NCBI GenBank assembly: GCA_023374045.1
Contig: CM041776.1
Span: 352,091,796 to 352,155,795 of the forward strand
Direction: 5' to 3'
Length of the DNA: 64,000 nucleotides
Source of the DNA: Limonium bicolor
Taxonomy: Eukaryota > Streptophyta > Magnoliopsida > Caryophyllales > Plumbaginaceae
The position numbers and the translations under genes are program-made. The notes below the pieces were generated by a model that was not told the DNA's origin, did no database searches, and saw nothing but the letters and a program-made list of their open reading frames with translations. Of this stretch, positions 1 to 10,159 are shown piece after piece. Every line of letters begins with the position of its first letter. Within the stretch, counting starts at the first letter, position 1.

Positions 1-456
1 TACCCCACAACTTCCCGTTTTGACAGTTTTTACTATTTTCTCGTTTTATTGATTTTATTGGCTCTAGACCTTCACTAAAGTTATTATGACTATTTGGTTG
101 ACCAATATTATTACGAGTCTATTTGACCCGCTTAAAGTCGCGTTTTCCCGGTTTCCTCGAAAAAACGCGCTTTATGATTCGTTGTTTTTTAATCCATTTT
201 AAGGATCCGTTTTCTTTGGAAATTGTTTCCTTATATTTAGGCATCATTAAGCCTTAATAATTCATATAAATACTCTAACCGAGGTCTCGTACCTCCTATG
301 GTCATTTAACGCTTATTTAGTGTTTTTTTGCTTTTCAAGCGTTTCTTTATTTCTTTTGGATTTATTTTTCCTTACCAATATTAATTAGGTACCATTAGGC
401 CCTTAAATACGTATTAGATAAATTTTAATCCCTATATTTAAGTTCGGGGTATTTCA
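1..456 (-). mobile_element. LARD-A1, 3' LTR (fragment, cut by window edge)
   Basis: This stretch is repeated at 9700-10159, apart from about ten small indels and a few substitutions. It ends in GGTATTTCA, and its right edge abuts a polypurine tract on the minus strand. It is therefore the terminal part (the TGAAATACC end) of the 3' LTR of a minus-strand element whose 5' LTR is 6092-10159. The rest of this LTR lies left of the window. No coding content is seen. Confidence 0.88.
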
Positions 457-460
457 ATCT

Positions 461-470
461 ACCCCCCTTA
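461..470 (-). promoter_or_regulatory. Polypurine tract of LARD-A1
   Basis: On the minus strand this reads TAAGGGGGGT, four bases (AGAT) before the TGAAATACC start of the 3' LTR. The same tract lies beside the LTRs of LARD-A2 (19477-19486) and LARD-B (50129-50138). Polypurine tracts prime plus-strand DNA synthesis in LTR retrotransposons, so this fixes the element's orientation. Confidence 0.85.
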
Positions 471-990
471 AGAACTTTGTCCTCAAAGTTCGAGGTTATG
501 GGATTACTATACTTGCTCATTCATACCAGTCTATGCCAAAGGTTATACACTCCTCCTCCTTACAATTCCCAAATCCATCCCTTAAGGTTCCTACATACCA
601 TACCATACCATACCAGTATACAATAGTTACTCCAATCCGCGCTACTACTAACTATCCAGTTCCTTATTACAAAGTTCATACATACATACAGTGCAAAGCT
701 ATCCCCAAAGCAATGCAATACCATACAATCCCGCAGGCACTCCGGTCATCTCGACGCAGGACTCCTCTATGTCCCGCTGCCTTTGGAATAATACAATATG
801 CACACTACTACCTTTCCGGTATACGCTTCTAGCAACTCCTCATTCTCCATACTAAGGGAAATTCTTTCGTACTACTGACTTTTTAAATTTTCTAAAACAC
901 ACAACTCCAGATTCCAATTTTATATTCATTACTTCTATCCTATGTTGATTCTTGTGACCACTTAAGGGGAGCTTCAAGAATCATTCGACC

Positions 991-1068
991 CTGATGTGAT
1001 CAGCATCAGTGTTGAACTATCTTTCCACCCCAATTTGGTTCGGTTTCCCTTGATCTGATCAGGATCAA
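991..1068. repeat. Conserved pair of short inverted repeats in LARD-A1
   Basis: Two near-palindromes lie 59 bp apart. One has arms CTGATG/CATCAG (991-1009) and the other TTGATC/GATCAA (1050-1068), both around a TGATCA core. The same pair is at 20012-20030 and 20072-20090 in LARD-A2. A degraded pair is at 50923-50941 and near 50985-51003 in LARD-B. Function unknown; a coding relic is possible but no open frame is kept. Confidence 0.6.
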
Positions 1069-1686
1069 GTTCAACTTCCCACATTAGTTTCAAACAAACA
1101 ATTAATTTTAATTGTTTCATTTTCTATCTTTTTTTTAACCCTTTCTAGTCGTGATACAAATTCATACATCTCCAAAGGATGGAATCAATCCATCGATAAT
1201 CCTCGCTCTACTTCCCAAATGCTTTACTCCGTGGTCCAATACCTAAATGACCATTTCATCAACTTCACTACTTCCATCCATTACTCACATCATCTCCAAT
1301 ATCTAACTAAGGAATACTATACCTATGAGATTTAGTTGTCTTCAATTTGCTTCAAATAATTTACCTACGATTCCACTACTCATAAAACTTCATTCATCTA
1401 CTACTCTCATTCATTTCGTACTACTTCTTCAAAGGCTACAATACTTGTGGAGCTCCGTCCACTACTCATTGCTTCTTACCAATACTCTTACACTGATGTT
1501 ACCAGATGGGTATATTCATCCTATGGTATTTGATGTCTAGTGCCTAGTTACCATAATTATTACAATATGAATGAATACTTATGTTTATTAACATAATATC
1601 AATCATCAATTTGATTCTCATTTGTGCTATGCACATTACGGTTTATGTGTTTTATTCACAAAACTTACATTAAGCGGTTTTTGCTC

Positions 1687-1718
1687 TACCCCTTAAAAGG
1701 GATTACGCCCACGTAATC
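1687..1718 (-). promoter_or_regulatory. Internal polypurine-like tract plus hairpin (LARD-A1)
   Basis: On the minus strand a perfect hairpin (GATTACG, loop TGGG, CGTAATC) is followed at once by CCTTTTAAGGGGTAGAGC, which resembles the LTR-adjacent polypurine tract. Equivalent sites are at 20857-20890 (LARD-A2) and 51522-51554 (LARD-B), where the G run is six long as at the LTR. It lies about 1.2-1.4 kb from the 3' LTR. A role as a second (central) polypurine tract is inference. Confidence 0.55.
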
Positions 1719-2534
1719 TCCAATATGTTATACTAAACATTGGTTTATTTAATTCGGGCAATCTGAAGCGTTTAGCTTCACTACGGTATACTATGTATAT
1801 GCTCTGGTCAAAGGGTCTTAACCATACCAATGGTTTACTCTTTGCACCAAGAATTCTTAATGAGTTTTATTTACTCATAATTAATTCGGTTCAAGCCTAA
1901 CCGACTTCAAGGCATTAATGGCCATTCTATTATACTCACCAGGTACATTAATCTCCTAGCTAGGGCCCACTAGCTTCTGCTGCGCGACCCTGATAACTTG
2001 GGTTATCCACCCTTCTTGTTATCCTTAACATGTTATACATCACCTTTTTATCCGTCTACTATGGGAATAAGGTTCATTAAACAAATGAGGTATTCTTTTA
2101 CCGTGTTTGAACTCAATGAGTTTAAGATTTATAACCAGCTCTCTGGTAATCTACTGCACATGCTATTCGTGCTTCCCTGATTATTCGTTAAGTTCCTCCG
2201 ACTTATTGTCGGGCGGAGGTTAAGTCACTTCTTAGTTGTAGTGCTTCCTCTGTTGTCAATAGCTTCTGAATTATACCAGTTCTTCTGGTTCGGTACAAGT
2301 GTCCTTTACTTGTATGACCTTGCATTTTCTATGCATCGGTCCTAGTGACTTTCTTAAGTTTCTTTTCACTCTTTATTCCATTGGAATTCACATTTTGTGA
2401 TTGTTAGTGTGTTGTACACTCTTCGTGCTTCTTTGGCCTTAGGCCGCACGGTTTGTTGCTAATCTTGCTTAACTGGCTAGTGCCATGTTCGTGTGTGAAA
2501 AGAAAGGTTTACTACGGTTTGCATTCTCCATATC

Positions 2535-2625
2535 CCTAGCCATCCCATTAGATCATTAGCTGCACAAGTACAATACCAAAACACTCAGTCATACAGAGTG
2601 CAGAGGCGTAAACGCTTGACAGTAA
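2535..2625. repeat. 85-bp conserved module, copy 1 (LARD-A1 internal)
   Basis: A block beginning CCTAGCCATCCCA is well conserved at 52265-52352 (LARD-B internal) and 42903-42994 (the solo LTR). It holds two short hairpins: a TGCAC/GTGCA type around AA (imperfect in this copy) and CACTC/GAGTG around AGTCATACA. Flanking sequence is much less conserved. Function unknown. Confidence 0.65.
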
Positions 2626-5600
2626 GTCACTTATGTGATAGGAAAGAATATTTCTGCCTGTCATCTCATGCTTATACTCCGTGTTATTATCTGTTACTTC
2701 CTCATAGCGGTCGCTTGTTGCGCACCGTATTCTTACTCATTGTACAACATTGATTTTACTGTTTCTGTTGCTGTGGTAGTTCCTCTTTACTTATTGCCAT
2801 TGTCATTGGCACCATTTCCTTATGGTGTAAATACACTAGGAGTTTCCTGTGTTCGTGTGTATGACGGTTGTCGTGGCATACCGCAATCTTATTATCTTCC
2901 CAATGTGGAGATGTCTTATTGCAATATAAGTTTCATGTGTAGGTTAGCTTACCTCACATTATCTCATTCATGATACAATTTACCAAGTATCTTTGTTGAC
3001 ACTGGGTGAAGTAATTTGTCGGGTTACAAACTCTCTTGAGTGCTGGTCATTCATGGTGTGCAATGTGCATTCCGTTGATTGTTTTGACAATTATTGCCTT
3101 TCCGTGCTGAGCATTGGGTATAGGCTTTAGCTGTGTAGTTCTACTTGTGTACATCACCGGGACATCCCAAGAAAATTCAAGGGTTTTCTGGTCCCGTTCT
3201 ATCATTGATAAGTGAAGTTCTTGTTTCCACTCATAGGTCTCATGAAGAGGTTGACTATGTTAGTATTTATACAACGGTTCACCACATGCTTGGGTGCATA
3301 CGGAGTATGCTTACTCCTTAAGTCATAACGGTTCGGAAATCTCATTTCCTTATTCCATCGCCCCTTGGCCATATCTATATGCGTAGGCTTTTCTGTTATA
3401 ATAGATGGAAGCCTTTCTAAGGGTTCACATCTTCACCACATTGGTGGTCTTAAGCTAACGAGGGGTACCTTCCCTTGGGTTTCTCGTAGTGTCCAAGTGT
3501 GGACTAGGCCAATGTTGGCATTATCATGATTCTTATGCCTCTGTGCTACCATTGCTACAGAAGGCATGAAGGTAATTAAAAGCTTGTCAACTGTATACTA
3601 GACTGATGCTCTAGTGACAGTGACACTGAGTTGGCCATTACTCTAAGCCACTCAGGATGTTGGGTTTGAATTGATGGTCCAGTTATTGATTTCTTGTCGT
3701 ATGAGATAATATCTCTTGCAAGTCTTGTTATCAAATGGTGTGGGTTTTGCAACCGTTTAAGTTACATAACGTAGTCGGTTTATGGCTTTTAAGCCGAATT
3801 GCTGCGAGCTATGCTCTTTGCAAGCTGCTTATACATGTTTCCACTCCTTGTATACCCCATAGGTTGGAGGTATTACTGGGCTCCATGGCAAGTCGTGACA
3901 TCACACTTCCGTTCATAGGAGGTCCTTTAGACATTCTGGTGTTAATCAGTGCCTTTTAGTAATTAGGGCATTTCTTGTTAAGTGAAATCCCCTCGGTGTC
4001 TTAACCGAGTGTTCGTTGTAGCTTTCGTGGTCTTATTATGACGCTTCGTTTGATTGTTGTTAATTCAGACACCCTTCAAGGTTCGCTCCTTGGGTATTGT
4101 TAGGTTACGCCGTTACATCCGGCTAAAGTTTATAACATGTCGTGTCTACTATACCGCCTTGTGGTATTGCATTTTAAGTTATCCCCTTGTGGGTTATAGC
4201 GTCTCCCGTTCTTGGGTAGACTGTTTATACTCCTCCTAGTGTTTTAGACTAGGTTTAAGATCCTCTCCAACGATGGATTATACTTTATGGTAATCTTGCG
4301 ACTGCTCTTGGGAACTCTATCCCGTTTGTTGAGCATTGTGGTGTTCACGTTAGGCTTTTGCCTTACTGTGTTCAGGTTGGGTATCCCTTCCAGCTGTCAT
4401 GTGTTTGTTTGACATCTTGAGACATATCCATTGTCTATACTTATTAGTCTGCGCTCCTTGCGCTTCCTTCTAATTCTCATCATCTTCAGATGGATTCTCT
4501 GAGTTCCTTTATACTTAATCGTCTGAGGTGTCCAGCTCTTCTGATTTGATCTTACTGATGGTCCGTAGAGCGGAGTTGACTACTTCCCGTGTTTCATGCA
4601 CTACATGTATACATACGTGGGGTACCATGTTGATACGTTACCACTTACCTAACTATGTGTCAGGCCCGCAAGCTCCTTCGGAGTGCGGTTGTCCCCATCC
4701 CGTAATTGGATACACTCGTATGTTCGTCACACGCCTAGGTGAAGTATTCTATTGTCAACTCCTCTTGTATCGTTCTATGATACTCACCGTAGTTATGTTG
4801 GTTCGGTTTTTAAAATCCAAGGTTTAAAGAAGGTTGTGGTTTTGAAAGAAAATTTGGGTTTTAAAATCATAGTGCGGTGTTAAAAGAAGTTCTACATGGC
4901 ATAGCCATGTTGTGGTCTTGACCAAGTCCAGCTTCTCGCTGACTGGTATGTCCTTGATACCATGGTCAAGCCGTTAGGCCTTTCCAAGATTCCCTTCTTC
5001 CAGTTTTAGGATGTGTGATCCCATAGTTGCTTCATGCAGTCACGGTACATTACTATGTACCTGTTGGTGTGTAAAGTTCCTCTACATGTTTCCTGTTCTG
5101 ACTGCACTTGCCGTGGCCAGTGCGTGGTACTGTGGTTTTTTTGGTTAAGCCATACCGGTCTTGTATGGATTCCACTTGTATCTAATAGTCTTGTTGACTC
5201 TTCCCTTGATCATATTGATCTATGTTTGGGATACTCGATCCTTTTAAGTAGCTTCTCGTTGATCTTGACATAGTTGTCTTGGTCGGGGTATGCCTCCAGT
5301 CCTAGGAGATCCCCATTTATTTAGTTTTGTGTTTTTTCTTGTTGCTCGTTCCCACTGGTTTACCGTGGTGATTGAGCCTTAGCTTGTCTAGGCACTACTC
5401 CCGTAGTCCTATCGGTTCATATCCCGTGGATATCCTTGTAGCTGTGTAAGCTATGTCGGCCAGGTACTGTAACCTTTTGGCATTGTAATTTCGGAGTTAA
5501 CCACTCCTGACTATGTCCTTAGTCAGCTAGCATACCGTTGGTGGTATTACTTAGCTATTACTGTCCCGTAGACTCGTATCTCGGGCTTGTTCTGTTTCCT

Positions 5601-6058
5601 TTTTCCGCTCTGTTGCACGCTTAGAGCTTCTTTTCCTGCTGCTGATTGGTTAGCTAGGTTCGCGACTGCTAAGCAGGTCGCCCCATGTTGTTGCATGTTG
5701 TAGTCTCCTTATGGTTGGAGTTCTCATTCTACCACCATTAAGTGCGGGTATTGTTGTTCAACCGGGATCCATCTCCGGGTCTTCCAATCCTTGGAATTTA
5801 CTATATGTCGGTTCTTGTTTACCGTACGGTGGTTTCACCACTGCCAGATCGGGTTTTCCCGAGTGTGAGAGGACTTTCCTTCTCTCTGGCGTCCTTTCCC
5901 AAGTTATACAGTGGGATTGTGGAGGGCGGGTCTGGTATTGTAGGTATCCGGTACTCACCGGTAGTTCCTAACTAGCATACCTCTAATGCTAACACTCAGC
6001 CCTTAGCCCTAAGCTTCTAATTCCTAACTCGGTATTCCTAAACTCGGTATTTCCAGTC

Positions 6059-6086
6059 ATCAGAGCGATACTTCGCTCTGATACCA
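6059..6086 (-). promoter_or_regulatory. tRNA-Met primer-binding site inside a hairpin (LARD-A1)
   Basis: Positions 6075-6086 read TGGTATCAGAGC on the minus strand, the classic plant site complementary to the 3' end of initiator tRNA-Met. It lies five bases inside the end of the 5' LTR. Most of it falls in a perfect 10-bp stem (6059-6068 with 6073-6082, loop TACT). The same hairpin is at 55056-55079 in LARD-B. Confidence 0.85.
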
Positions 6087-6194
6087 CTTTTTGTAACACC
6101 CCTACTTACTGCTATATTCATTACCGTCCAATCTCCTTACACATCAGATACACGCAGCGGATACATACTTACATAATGAGGGTGATACAATGCC

Positions 6195-6216
6195 GTTAGT
6201 CACCCACGTGACTAAC
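6195..6216. other. Hairpin near the LTR end, with CACGTG core (LARD-A1)
   Basis: Perfect 9-bp stem GTTAGTCAC/GTGACTAAC around CCAC, about 100 bp from the primer-binding-site end of the LTR. Counterparts are 15493-15514 (LARD-A2), 45662-45683 and 55178-55198 (LARD-B). The B stem, GTTAACCAC/GTGGCTAAC, shows a shifted pair that still pairs as a G-U wobble in the element's sense RNA. The site also contains a G-box-like CACGTG. Confidence 0.65.
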
Positions 6217-7775
6217 AAGGCTACTGCTACTACATACAGCATCGGTCTGATGGACCGGAATCCCGAGTGTTACATATCTACCATACATACTCCGTAAACC
6301 AATAAATGCTACAATCTTCCATTCGATACAATACTTCAAATACAATACAATACAATCCACATACCGAGTTTACTAAGATCCTTATACAAGTATACTACCT
6401 CTTCCAAGTTCATACGTACTCACTAAGAGACTACTTACTACCCGTTCCTCACAAGCTACTTGCTTCTAAATACAATGGTGTGCCTCCGGTCTCTTACCTT
6501 GACCACATCCGCTTCGGTACCTGCACACTAAAAACGTTCCCCCTAGGGGGTCAGCTTTCACTGCGCATGATAACCGCATACCCCGAGTACTAGTGAGGGT
6601 ACGCCGACCACTTGGTCGAATGCATGCGGTTGATTTCATTCAAACATACATGCATACATGCTCTTATACATAATATTACAATACATTACGCAAGACATAC
6701 ACACATACATACACTTCATTACATACAAGAAGTACAACATAAACCATCCAATACATACTTACCTCTTTCCGAATTACACATACACATTACATACACAATA
6801 TACAATACTTGTTAGCTTCATTGGTCCACCCGGGTTAATCGGGTGGAGATTACTCTTTTACTCGTTACTCCATACATACGCATACATACTCATACTACTC
6901 ATACATACTTACTTACTCTTACTCTTACTCATGTTAAGTCGTCGGGACCTCCGGCCCTGGGGACTACTCCGTCCCACCTCCGGGATTTACTTGACTCACC
7001 AATCCAGGATGCTACCCATTTAAGGGATTTGGGCCGCGGACCAGTTTAAGAGTCAGAAATTGCAGCCAACCTCTTGTGACTCCGCATCCTCACGCGTGGC
7101 CGAAGCTATATCGGACTTCTACTCATTCCAATTTACTCACTTAAGTTAGGTAGTTAGGAATTAGCAGAAGTCATTCATGCAAGCCACATACACAATTACA
7201 ATGCTCAATACTCATATATACAAAATACAATACAACACTTAAGTACAATACAAGATTCGAATACAAGTCATCATCATTCATATATTTCATGAATTATACA
7301 AACTATTGTTCAAGACAAATATCAAGAACAATGTAAACAAGCACGAGTAAGTGCAATATAATCCGATTCGTGCATTTATCTTATTAGGTGGTCAAATAAG
7401 CACACAAATCGGGGTAACCAGATTAGGATACAGGGCATGAAGAAATCATACCTTTCACCGTTGACTTTGGACTCACCGACTCCCTTCGTGTTCAACTATT
7501 TGAATCCTATCACATACATACAGTTGGATGGTTAATTATCCATAATTAACCTTACTTACTTATTTTCCTAAAGTTTCCTAGTTTATACTTACTAACTCTT
7601 GTTACTTAAATACATTTACTTAAGTTACTTACTTACAATTATTTTCTAAGCTTGTTTATAGCCTTAATGACCATTAAACATCATTAATTATGTCTTAATC
7701 ATCTTATACAATCATTACCCATCCTTACCCTACCTTAGAATAACTTTAGAACACATTCTGGAGGGTTTTTAGTAG

Positions 7776-8099
7776 GGTCCGGGTTAGTGTCCGGGTTTAC
7801 AAACCCGGACCATATTGTTTGGTCACTCTCGGGTGGAATTTGAGTGTGGTCCGGGTTTAGGGCTGGGTTTACAAACCCGGACCATGCAGTATAGTTTCTC
7901 TCGGGTGAAAATTTTGTGTGGTCCGGGTTTAGGGATTGGTTTGCAAACCCGGACCGTTCCTTTGCAAAACTCTCGGGTGTATTTTATGGGTGGTCCGGGT
8001 AAGTGTCTTGGTTTGTAAACCCGGACCATCCCTCTGTAAAACTTTCTGTCGTGTTTTCATGCTAGTCCGGGTTTGTGTGCTGGTTTGCAAACCCGGACT
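7776..8099. repeat. GGTCCGGG hairpin array, five copies (LARD-A1 5' LTR)
   Basis: Five 36-bp inverted repeats start at 7776, 7848, 7920, 7992 and 8064, an exact 72-bp period. Stems are GGTCCGGGTTT/AAACCCGGACC, eleven pairs in the best copies. The last copy is AGTCCGGG/CCCGGACT, a paired change at the stem base. The first three spacers contain CTCTCGGGTG. Short open frames across the array are by-products of the repeat. Confidence 0.92.
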
Positions 8100-10159
8100 A
8101 GTTACAGTATTGCAATATATATAAGTTTTTGAGTTTGTTTCAATTCCAAACTTCTACCAATCTCTTCCCTAATATTCCACATATAATCTAGTATGTTTTA
8201 ACTTTTTTTAAGCATTTTAAACTAGCCTAATACCACTCTATAAAATCTGTTACATTACACTCTCACTGTAAGTTTTTCTCTTCCTGTTACAATTTCCCCT
8301 TCTCCATTACTGCTACAGATTTTCCTTCTCTTGTTCCCACCAACTCAATGACTTTTACACTAGTCTAATTTAGTTTGACAACTTACATTGCTCAATTATA
8401 GTTCTACTCAACTACACCTCTTCCTCATAAATACAAACCAAGGTAATAACCCCACATTTTTCTCTGAACATATCCATGTTCTTTCTTCTACAATAGTACT
8501 TAAGTCTCTTAACTCCTAACCAAAATTCGACAGAGGTTCCCTACATTCCCAAGTATTCTCACCACATCAATTCATTCACTCAAGACTGCCTATTTTACCT
8601 GTTCATCAATAGCATCAACATACAATTCCCAATACACATACTAGGTGCTAAACATCCACTTAATTCCCTGCACATACCATTCCTTTCCTCCAGATTTATA
8701 CAAGCTTTTAAATGTCTTTTATAGCTTTAAAACATTTTGGTATTCCTCCACACTATACTACTACTCAATACCATTTACAATACCCATTTCAAGCTACTAA
8801 AATTCTGTTACAATACACATACAAAAGCTACACAAGGTGAGTGTAATTTACCTTGTTCTTTCTAGCCTTTCTTTCCTTCTCCTTTCTTCCTTCCTTTCCT
8901 CTCCTTTCTTTCTTAAGCCACCGGTTATGGAATTTCAATTCCTATTGCTACAGCCCATTACATAATACCATTTCAATACAATAGCCCTTAAATCATTTTT
9001 AAGCTCTAAGGTACATTTTTAGGGTTTCGAAATTGCATTACCTTGCAAACATGTAGAAGGAGTGTTGGATAGCCCTAAGAGCAATATTTCCATCTCCAAA
9101 AGAAGCCAACATCGGCTGGGCTAACAAGGAATAGAAGCTCCACTTAGAATTTCTAATTTGTATATGAGCAAGAAATATTAGTATTTTCGGATTTCTTTTG
9201 ACCTTAGACCAACAAGGTGAAGAAGAGGCTTCTAATGGTGGTCTTCATCTTCAAAACCAAGAATACCCATGGAGATGAAAATGCTTATTTTCGAATTTTG
9301 GAAAGAGAGGAATACTCTCCTTGATGAGAGGAAGATATGGTATAATTTTTGTAATTTTTGGAGTAGGTTTGGACACCTAGCAAGAGGAGAGAAGTTGGTG
9401 TTGGTGTGGGAAATGGCAAATCGCCATTGTTGTGGCCTGCTTGGGGAAGAAGAAGAAAGAATCAGAGAGTGAGGGAGAGCTGTACGTGAGTGAGAGGGGA
9501 AAATGAGAGAGTAGGAGAGAGAGGGTGAGATAAAGTAATAAGTTACTTTTTACTTTTACTTTTGTTTTTGTCTTTTGCAAATAAGGAGTAATTAAGGGTA
9601 TGTGAGGGGGAAATTAAATCGGCTCACACACAGCCCTATTATGGGTTTTAAAATTATATTTGCGATAGTGGACACACTTATTTATTTTATTTACACTTTT
9701 ACCCCACAACTTCCCGTTTTTGACAGTTTTTACTATTTTCTCGTTTTATTGATTTTATTGGCTCTAGACCTTCACTAAAGTTTATTAGTGACTATTTGGT
9801 TGACCAATATTATTACGAGTCTATTTGACCCGCTTAAAGTCGTTTTCCCGTTTCCTCGAAAAAACGCGCTTTATGATTCGTTTGTGTTTTTAATCCATTT
9901 TAAGGATCCGTTTTCTTTGGAAATTGTTTCCTTATATTATTTAGGCATCATTAAGCCTTAATAATTCATATAATACTCTAACCGAGGTCTCGTACCTCCT
10001 ATGGTCATTTAACGCTTATTTAGTGTTTTTTCGCTTTTTAAGCGTTTCTTTATTTCTTTTGGATTTATTTTTCCTTACCAATATTAATTAGGTACCATTA
10101 GGCCCTTAAATACGTATTAGATAAATTTTAATCCCTATATTTAAGTTCAGGGTATTTCA

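Larger units (their letters stand above)
457..6091 (-). mobile_element. LARD-A1, non-coding internal region
   Basis: This is the 5.6 kb between the two LTRs of LARD-A1. It starts (plus coordinates) with a polypurine tract complement and ends with a tRNA-Met primer-binding site, so it is the full internal domain of a minus-strand LTR retrotransposon. No gag, protease, reverse transcriptase, RNase H or integrase motif is visible in any frame; open frames stay below about 125 codons. Parts recur in the internal regions of LARD-A2 (19473-21000) and, more diverged, LARD-B (50125-55088). Conserved non-coding internal DNA with LTRs over 4 kb fits the LARD class, which must be mobilised by proteins from an autonomous partner. 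The partner is not identified here. Confidence 0.85.
6092..10159 (-). mobile_element. LARD-A1, 5' LTR
   Basis: This 4068-bp LTR runs on the plus strand from TGTAACACC to GGTATTTCA, so on its own strand it starts TG and ends CA. It is followed (minus strand) by the primer-binding site at 6075-6086. It carries a covarying hairpin near its end (6195-6216) and a five-copy GGTCCGGG hairpin array (7776-8099). It resembles the LARD-A2 LTR (15389-19472) along its length but is clearly diverged. Short open frames inside it (for example near 9269-9472) have no coding support. It inserted into a LINE at 10160; the other side of the target site is outside the window. Confidence 0.88.

Noticed and set aside
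7776..8099. CRISPR array (36-bp repeats, 36-bp spacers)
   Set aside because: Repeats are palindromic hairpins with variable loops, spacers share motifs, the setting is plant LTR DNA and no cas genes exist.
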